Assembly: GCA_905198745.1 (NCBI GenBank)
Contig: CAJKDU010000017.1
Span: 1 to 47,578 of the forward strand
Source: an uncultured Prevotella sp.
GTDB taxonomy: Bacteria > Bacteroidota > Bacteroidia > Bacteroidales > Bacteroidaceae
Direction: 5' to 3'
Length of the DNA: 47,578 nt
Shown here in pieces: positions 42,699-47,578 of the stretch. Every line of letters starts with the position of its first letter. Position 1 is the first letter of the stretch. The notes below the pieces were generated by a model. The model made no database searches and had not been told where the DNA came from. It saw only the letters and a list, made by a program, of their open reading frames with translations. A program made the translations under genes and the position numbers.

Positions 42699-43694
42699 AT
42701 GAACAAGAAATTCATGACATTTGCGCTCGCCTTAATGGTGGGCGCATCTTCAATGTGGGCACTTCAGCCCGTGAAGAAGGGAGCCAAAAAGACCAAGGCT
42801 GTGGTAGCTCCCGTGGAAAAAACAACACTTAAATCAGCCTCAGACTCACTGAGCTACGCTGCCGGCATGTCCATGACCGATGGCCTGATGCCTTTCCTGA
42901 AGCAACAGGCTGGCGTGGACAGCACCACGCTGAACGACTTCAAGCGTGGACTGAAAGAAGCTCTCGCGAATGGAGACAAGAAGGAATTCAAAGCCTACGA
43001 AGCTGGTTTTCAGGTGGCAAACATGCTGAAAACAAGAATGATTCCCGGTGCCAAGAACGAATTTAAGGAAACTCCCGATTCCATCAATGCAGACCTGCTC
43101 ATCAAAGGTTTCCTCGCCAGTCTTGACAACGACCACGCCCTCTTCGAACAGCGTGAAGCACAAGACTTCTTCAAACACCAACGCGAGGTTGAACAGCAAG
43201 CCAAAATGGAACGTCTGTATGGTGACAATCGCAGAGCCGGAGAGAAATTCCTTGCCGAGAACAAGACAAAGGAAGGTGTGCAGACTTTGCCCGACGGACT
43301 TCAGTACAAGGTGATTGTGAAAGGTGAAGGCGAAACTCCCAAGAACACCGACCGCGTGACCGTAAAGTATGAAGGCAAACTAGTGGACGGCAAAGTGTTC
43401 GACAGTTCTTATAAACGCAACCCTCAGACCACTACCTTCCCCGTGAACGGAGTCATCAAGGGATGGACTGAAGCTCTCACCATGATGCCCGTAGGTTCTA
43501 CTTGGGAACTCTACATTCCCTACCAACTGGGCTATGGCGACCGAGAAATGGGTGGCGACATCAAGCCTTATTCTGCCCTTATCTTCAAGGTAGAACTCGT
43601 ATGCATAGGCGATCCCAAACCTGCTGCAGAAAAGGCAGATGCTTCTGCGAAGAACAGCAAAAGCAAGAAAACAACCAAGAAGAGCAAAAAGTAA
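42699..43694 (+). CDS. exported FKBP-type prolyl isomerase with lysine-rich tail
   Basis: This 331-residue protein has an N-terminal signal peptide (MNKKFMTFALALMVGASSMWA). The exact cleavage site is uncertain; if after A21 the mature protein starts LQPVKK. A basic spacer (KKGAKKTKAVV) is followed by the helical dimerisation domain (about 45-195, DSLSYAAGMSMTDGLM) and an FKBP domain (about 205-305, VKYEGKLVDGKVFDSS, GWTEALTMMPVGSTWELYIP). The C-terminus is a lysine/serine-rich tail, NSKSKKTTKKSKK. The tail might bind acidic surfaces such as lipopolysaccharide or nucleic acid, but this is a guess. It closes the FKBP trio and is followed by a terminator. Confidence 0.92.
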   Translation: MNKKFMTFALALMVGASSMWALQPVKKGAKKTKAVVAPVEKTTLKSASDSLSYAAGMSMTDGLMPFLKQQAGVDSTTLNDFKRGLKEALANGDKKEFKAYEAGFQVANMLKTRMIPGAKNEFKETPDSINADLLIKGFLASLDNDHALFEQREAQDFFKHQREVEQQAKMERLYGDNRRAGEKFLAENKTKEGVQTLPDGLQYKVIVKGEGETPKNTDRVTVKYEGKLVDGKVFDSSYKRNPQTTTFPVNGVIKGWTEALTMMPVGSTWELYIPYQLGYGDREMGGDIKPYSALIFKVELVCIGDPKPAAEKADASAKNSKSKKTTKKSKK

Positions 43695-43716
43695 GCATAC
43701 AACTTTTTAATAAGTA

Positions 43717-43756
43717 AAAAGAAGTTATCGTCGACAAGAAGGCGGTAACTTCTTTT
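43717..43756 (+). terminator. terminator after the FKBP cluster
   Basis: AAAAGAAGTTA (43717-43727) pairs perfectly with TAACTTCTTTT (43746-43756) around 18 bases, followed by GTTTTC. It separates the FKBP operon from the Lrp gene. Confidence 0.7.
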
Positions 43757-43814
43757 GTTTTCATTACACATAACAAGTAAAATGTGCACATTTAGCGTAT
43801 TTTAATGCCAAATT

Positions 43815-43846
43815 GTTGTCTATTCCATTTTTAATGTATACTTTTG
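43815..43846 (+). promoter_or_regulatory. candidate promoter for the Lrp/AsnC gene
   Basis: TACTTTTG (43839-43846) matches the -7 consensus. GTTG at 43815-43818 lies 20 bases upstream as a partial -33 box. The Lrp ATG is 43 bases downstream. Confidence 0.45.
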
Positions 43847-43888
43847 CTAACCAATGTCAAGCTAACAACAATAAATAATAAGATAAAC

Positions 43889-44356
43889 ATGGAAAAAATA
43901 GACAATCTCGACAAGAAGATTCTCGGTATTCTTTCAAAGAATGCACGGATTCCCTTCAAAGACGTGGCAGCAGAATGCGGCGTTTCACGTGCAGCTATTC
44001 ACCAGCGTGTACAGCACCTCATTGAAGACGGGGTTATCACCGGCAGCGGATTCGACGTAAATCCCAAGAGCCTCGGTTATACAACCTGTACTTACGTAGG
44101 CATTATCCTCGAAAAGGGCAGTATGTATAAAGAGGTGGTAGAACGCCTGCAGCATATTCCTGAAATTGTGGAATGTCACTTCACTACAGGTCCCTACACT
44201 ATGCTCGCCAAGCTTTATGCCCGCGACAATGAACAACTCATGGACTTGCTCAACAACCAGATGCAGACCATACCTGGCGTGGTTTCTACCGAGACACTTA
44301 TCTCTCTCGAACAGAGCATCAAGCGCGAAGTGCCTGTGAAGATTGAAGAAAACTAA
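43889..44356 (+). CDS. Lrp/AsnC-family transcriptional regulator
   Basis: This 155-residue regulator has an N-terminal winged helix-turn-helix (about 3-60, NLDKKILGILSKNARIPFKDVA and VSRAAIHQRVQHLIEDGVITG). A C-terminal RAM domain follows (about 70-150, YVGIILEKGSMYKEVVERLQHIPEIVECHFTTGPYTMLAKLY), which binds amino acids and forms octamers in this family. The start at 43889 puts the HTH at the N-terminus; the upstream frame would add 15 unrelated residues that overlap the promoter. Lrp proteins often control amino-acid metabolism. The next two genes are peptidase/amidohydrolase and cyclase genes, which could be targets, but no binding site was identified. Confidence 0.93.
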   Translation: MEKIDNLDKKILGILSKNARIPFKDVAAECGVSRAAIHQRVQHLIEDGVITGSGFDVNPKSLGYTTCTYVGIILEKGSMYKEVVERLQHIPEIVECHFTTGPYTMLAKLYARDNEQLMDLLNNQMQTIPGVVSTETLISLEQSIKREVPVKIEEN

Positions 44357-44375
44357 TACACACGTATTATACCCA

Positions 44376-44412
44376 GCCATCATGCCACCTTCAACAAAGA
44401 AAGCATGATGGC
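44376..44412 (+). terminator. hairpin between the Lrp gene and the fusion gene
   Basis: GCCATCATGC (44376-44385) and GCATGATGGC (44403-44412) are perfect inverse complements around a 17-base loop. It lies 20 bases after the Lrp stop and 30 bases before the next start. There is no T-run, so it may be a weak terminator, an operator or a leader structure. Confidence 0.45.
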
Positions 44413-44442
44413 CACTTTCGATAAAAACATTTCCTTCATTAT

Positions 44443-46197
44443 ATGGAAAACTATCATCTGCAAGCACATCTCGACGAGATCTACAGCAGTTATCCGGAAG
44501 CCCCACACAAACCCATCATAGGCATAACAACCAATTTTACAGACGGTGACGCCACCTTGCGAGACCGTTACTACCTGCAAGTGGTCAAGGCTGGCGGAAC
44601 CCCATTACTCATTCCACCAGTAGCCGACAAGGATGTTATCATCAATACTTTGGAACGTATTGATGGACTACTGCTCACTGGCGGCGGTGATTTCAATCCT
44701 CTATGGGCAGGCGAAGAGCCACTGCCCACACTCCACAGCATCAACAAGACACGTGATCTGCCGGAGCTCCTCATTACCCGTTTGGCCTATAACCGACAAA
44801 TACCTATACTCGGCATTTGCCGAGGCATACAGACCATAGCGATGGCTCTTGACGGTAAGGTCATTCAGGACATAGCCAATCCTACCATCAAACATTCTCA
44901 GGATGCGGACCGGAATGAAACAACCCATTCTGTGAACATCTTGGAAAACTCCATGCTCCATCAGGTATATGACTCCAACCGAATATTTGTCAATTCGTTT
45001 CACCACCAAGCAGTAGGCGATACAGGCAAGCACTTGCGTGCCACAGCCAAGGCTGCCGACGGCGTAGTGGAAGCCATAGAAAGTAGCGAGCACAAGCCCA
45101 TCATGGGTGTACAGTGGCATCCGGAATGGCTAGAAGCAGATGGTGGCAAGCTATTTGCCTGGCTGATAGAGCAAGCTTCACTCTTCATGCAAGCAAAATC
45201 CCTCCATAAGCGCATTCTCACCCTTGACACTCACTGTGACACCCCTATGTTCTTTCCACAAGGCATCCACTTTGAACAGCGGGATCCACGCATTCTCTAC
45301 GACCTGCACAAGATGAATGACGGACAGCAAGATGCCGTAACCATGGTTGCCTATCTTCCTCAACCGAAATTGGGCGAGAAGTTTTCTGATATAGCACCAC
45401 TCCCAGCAACAGGCCCGATGGCTTACGCCGATCTCATCTTTGACAAGATTGAAGACATCGTGTCGCGTAATTCAAAATACGTAAGCATAGCCCGTACCCC
45501 TTCCGACCTCTATGAAGACAAACGTAAAGGCCGCAAGAGCATCATGCTCGGCATTGAGAACGGACTGGCTCTTGAACACGAAGTGCAGAACGTAAAACAT
45601 TTTGCACAACGCGGCATCGTGTATATAACTCTTTGCCACAATGGAGACAACGACATCTGCGACAGTGCTCGCGGATGCAATACCCACAATGGAGTTAGTG
45701 CTTTTGGTGAAAAAGTCATCAAAGAGATGAACGACTGTGGCATTATGGTAGACCTGAGCCATGGTGGTGAAAAGAGTTTCTATGATGCTTTGGAAATTAG
45801 CCGCACACCCATTGTCTGCTCACACAGCAACTGCAAAGCGCTTTGTGACGTGCCACGAAACCTCACAGACGATCAGCTACGTGCCCTTGCAAAACATGGA
45901 GGTGTGGCACAAACCACTCTCTACCATGGTTTCTTGTGCAAAGAAGGAGAAGCCTCCATTCTCGATGCCATAAAGCATCTGGAACACGCCATCAGTATTA
46001 TGGGCATAGACCATGTAGGATTAGGAAGCGACTTTGACGGTGACGGAGGCGTGAAAGGCATTGCCGACGCTTCGGAACTCATCAATTTCACCCTTCAACT
46101 GCTGCGCCGCAAATATAGCGAACGCGACATAGCCAAAATATGGGGTGGCAATTGGCTCCGCGTAATGACTCAAGTACAAGCCGCCAAAAGCATATAA
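44443..46197 (+). CDS. fusion of a class I glutamine amidotransferase-like hydrolase and a renal-type dipeptidase
   Basis: This 584-residue cytoplasmic protein joins two enzymes. Residues about 22-245 are a peptidase C26 domain of the gamma-glutamyl-GABA hydrolase type: LLLTGGGDFNP, nucleophile C126 in GICRG, and WHPEW with H226 and E228. Residues about 255-584 are an M19 renal dipeptidase-type domain: DTHCDTP (H264, D266), IENG, DLSHGGEKSF, SHSNCKALCDVPRNLTDDQ and GSDFDG. The first would cut a gamma-glutamyl amide bond and the second a dipeptide, so the fusion may degrade a gamma-glutamyl peptide in two steps; that is inference. All key residues appear intact. There is no signal peptide, unlike many M19 enzymes. 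It lies 31 bases before the glutaminyl cyclase gene. Confidence 0.9.
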   Translation: MENYHLQAHLDEIYSSYPEAPHKPIIGITTNFTDGDATLRDRYYLQVVKAGGTPLLIPPVADKDVIINTLERIDGLLLTGGGDFNPLWAGEEPLPTLHSINKTRDLPELLITRLAYNRQIPILGICRGIQTIAMALDGKVIQDIANPTIKHSQDADRNETTHSVNILENSMLHQVYDSNRIFVNSFHHQAVGDTGKHLRATAKAADGVVEAIESSEHKPIMGVQWHPEWLEADGGKLFAWLIEQASLFMQAKSLHKRILTLDTHCDTPMFFPQGIHFEQRDPRILYDLHKMNDGQQDAVTMVAYLPQPKLGEKFSDIAPLPATGPMAYADLIFDKIEDIVSRNSKYVSIARTPSDLYEDKRKGRKSIMLGIENGLALEHEVQNVKHFAQRGIVYITLCHNGDNDICDSARGCNTHNGVSAFGEKVIKEMNDCGIMVDLSHGGEKSFYDALEISRTPIVCSHSNCKALCDVPRNLTDDQLRALAKHGGVAQTTLYHGFLCKEGEASILDAIKHLEHAISIMGIDHVGLGSDFDGDGGVKGIADASELINFTLQLLRRKYSERDIAKIWGGNWLRVMTQVQAAKSI

Positions 46198-46227
46198 AAA
46201 TCAAAAACAAAAAATACAAGCAATCAC

Positions 46228-47232
46228 ATGAAGATATTGACTTCCCTTTCATCTGTAATAATAGCTGTGATTATCATCAGCTCTTGCGCCTCGTGCAAAA
46301 GCAACAAGAAAGTGAACACAGAGAGTCTTGACTCATTGGCCGTGCAAATTAACGGACCCAAATTCAATCCGGACTCAGCCTTTGAATACTGCCGGCAACA
46401 GTGCAAGTTCGGTCCTCGAGTCATGAATAGCGACACCCATGAAAAGTGCGGCGTATGGATTGCCACCATGTTCCATCGCTTCGGTTGCAAAGTGACCGAA
46501 CAAAAGACTACCATCAAAGGATGGGACGGAAAAGAATTGAAGTGCACCAACATCATTGCCAGCTACAAACCAGAAGCCACAGAACGTATTCTTATCTGTG
46601 CCCACTGGGACAGTCGTCCATGGGCAGACAACGACCCTGATTCAGCCAATCACCACAAGCCTGTAATGGCTGCCAACGATGGTGCCAGTGGTGTGGGGGT
46701 CATGCTTGAAGTGGCAAGACAGTTGCAACAAGACAAGAAACTGAACATCGGTGTTGACTTCGTTTGTTTTGACGCCGAAGACTATGGCACACCTTATTGG
46801 ACACGGGACGATCCAAACTCATGGGCACTCGGAGCACAATATTGGGCAGAACAAGCCCGCGGAAACTACAAGGCCCGCTTCGGTATTCTGCTCGACATGG
46901 TAGGCGGTCAAGGTGCTACATTCTATCAGGAGAGCATGTCTAAGAAATATGCACAACACATTGTAGATAAAGTGTGGCATGCAGCTCGTATTGCAGGTTT
47001 CGGCAGTATGTTCAAGCAGGATGAAGGCGGTGCCATCACCGACGACCATATCCCTGTCAACCAGAAGGCCGGCATACCGACAATTGACATCATTCCCTAT
47101 TATCCTGATTGCCAACAGAGTGCATTTGGCCCAACCTGGCACACGGTAAGTGACGACATGCTCAATTTGGACAAGAACACACTGGAAGCCGTAGGACAGA
47201 CGGTGATACAGACCCTCTATAGCGAAAAATAA
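46228..47232 (+). CDS. glutaminyl-peptide cyclotransferase-like lipoprotein (M28 fold)
   Basis: This 334-residue protein has lipobox ISSC (C20) and belongs to the M28 metallopeptidase fold. It matches animal-type glutaminyl cyclases best: CAHWDSRPWADND (124-136), AANDGASGVG with metal ligand D151, FDAEDYG with catalytic E184 and metal ligand D185, TDDHIP, and C-terminal FGPTWHTVSDDMLNLDK with the metal histidine. Glutaminyl cyclases convert N-terminal Gln to pyroglutamate. Bacteroidetes place Gln directly after signal-peptidase cleavage in many exported proteins, so a periplasmic cyclase fits. An ordinary M28 aminopeptidase is the alternative, but the WHT...DD ending favours the cyclase. It follows the fusion gene by 30 bases and is followed by a hairpin. 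Confidence 0.85.
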   Translation: MKILTSLSSVIIAVIIISSCASCKSNKKVNTESLDSLAVQINGPKFNPDSAFEYCRQQCKFGPRVMNSDTHEKCGVWIATMFHRFGCKVTEQKTTIKGWDGKELKCTNIIASYKPEATERILICAHWDSRPWADNDPDSANHHKPVMAANDGASGVGVMLEVARQLQQDKKLNIGVDFVCFDAEDYGTPYWTRDDPNSWALGAQYWAEQARGNYKARFGILLDMVGGQGATFYQESMSKKYAQHIVDKVWHAARIAGFGSMFKQDEGGAITDDHIPVNQKAGIPTIDIIPYYPDCQQSAFGPTWHTVSDDMLNLDKNTLEAVGQTVIQTLYSEK

Positions 47233-47578
47233 CAACCAAAGAGAAATAGATTTTCAGGCGGCTTGTTGATTCATAACGAGGACACAGGCCGCCTTTATTG
47301 TCTGTGTCACCAGCCTCTTTTCCCTCACACACCAGCATGCTCAACCACCACAAGTGTGTTGAAAAATGAAAGCAAAAGAAAAAGCAAGGAACCAACCATC
47401 ACGGTCCGCTCCTTGCCAACACATATTATATAAAACCCTAACACAGTTCAATCATTTATAGGAATGACCTTTCCCGTTCGCCGCATCAGACAAACGAAAA
47501 AGTTATCCACTATTTATATATTGTTACTAGTGATGCGATATTAATCGCTTAACTATAGTTATATATTTGATATTTAAT
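47233..47578. other. terminal gene-free stretch
   Basis: Beyond the hairpin at 47256-47294 this 346-base end of the window is AT-rich, with no gene I can support. The last 60 bases include the small palindrome GCGATATTAATCGC and a run of TATA-like sequence, which may belong to the regulatory region of a gene outside the window. Confidence 0.5.
47256..47294 (+). terminator. hairpin after the cyclase gene
   Basis: AGGCGGC (47256-47262) pairs perfectly with GCCGCCT (47288-47294) around a 25-base loop, followed by TTATT. It lies 23 bases after the stop and is a plausible, moderately strong terminator. Confidence 0.55.

Noticed and set aside
1..47578. tRNA, rRNA, insertion-sequence transposases or prophage genes
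   Set aside because: No characteristic sequences or protein motifs of these were seen in any part of the window.

Overview
The window looks like a chromosome segment from a gut or oral Bacteroidales bacterium of the Prevotella/Segatella type. The evidence is a SusC/SusD pair, promoter-like TTTG-N19-TAnnTTTG boxes, lipoproteins with Bacteroidetes-style lipoboxes, C-terminal tails resembling type IX secretion tails, and a hybrid two-component-like regulator. No rRNA, tRNA, CRISPR array, prophage or insertion sequence was recognised.

Layout. 1-403: a ribbon-helix-helix antitoxin followed by the wreck of its toxin. 728-8790 (minus strand): a three-gene pectin operon made of a PL1 pectate lyase, a giant modular CE8 pectinesterase and a small secreted CE8 pectinesterase. 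8902-13393 (minus): leuS, a YitT-family membrane protein and rdgB. 13643-16512 (plus): an ArnT/GT39-like glycosyltransferase tightly coupled to a split pair of chromate-transporter half proteins. 16525-21992: a PL9-like polysaccharide lyase (minus) divergent from a GH2 glycosidase (plus). 22124-24796 (minus): a PMCA-type calcium P-type ATPase. 25003-30199 (minus): susC-susD. 31072-35408 (plus): a GH3-fold acyl-adenylase, an Ig-like lipoprotein and a DUF3108 protein. 35496-36638 (minus): an unrecognised protein. 36905-40078 (plus): a regulator with hybrid two-component sensor architecture but no kinase or receiver. 40337-41044 (minus): a zinc-cysteine-poor sirtuin. 41172-43694 (plus): three consecutive FKBP prolyl isomerases. 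43889-47232 (plus): an Lrp/AsnC regulator, a glutamine-amidotransferase/renal-dipeptidase fusion, and a glutaminyl cyclase lipoprotein.

How the genes may work together. PL1, CE8, PL9, GH2 and SusCD form a loose pectin-utilisation neighbourhood: CE8 removes methyl esters, PL1 and PL9 cut the backbone, SusCD imports the products, and GH2 trims side sugars. The kinase-less sensor at 36905 is a candidate regulator, but nothing in the sequence proves its target. The FKBPs and the glutaminyl cyclase form an envelope protein-maturation group. Four exported proteins in this window are predicted to start with Gln after signal-peptide cleavage, which is the substrate the cyclase would need.

The most interesting non-coding signals are repeated intergenic elements. 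One is a family of 22-bp units (two 11-bp halves) tandemly phased upstream of the promoter regions of the GH2 and GH3-like genes. Another is a pair of elements that join a GTGATAGAT-type hairpin to an alternating CG tract, at 18537-18703 and 40089-40245. A third is a GGGCTGAAA repeat at 552-633 and 30599-30683. All gene calls are from reading motifs in the sequence; no database search was run.
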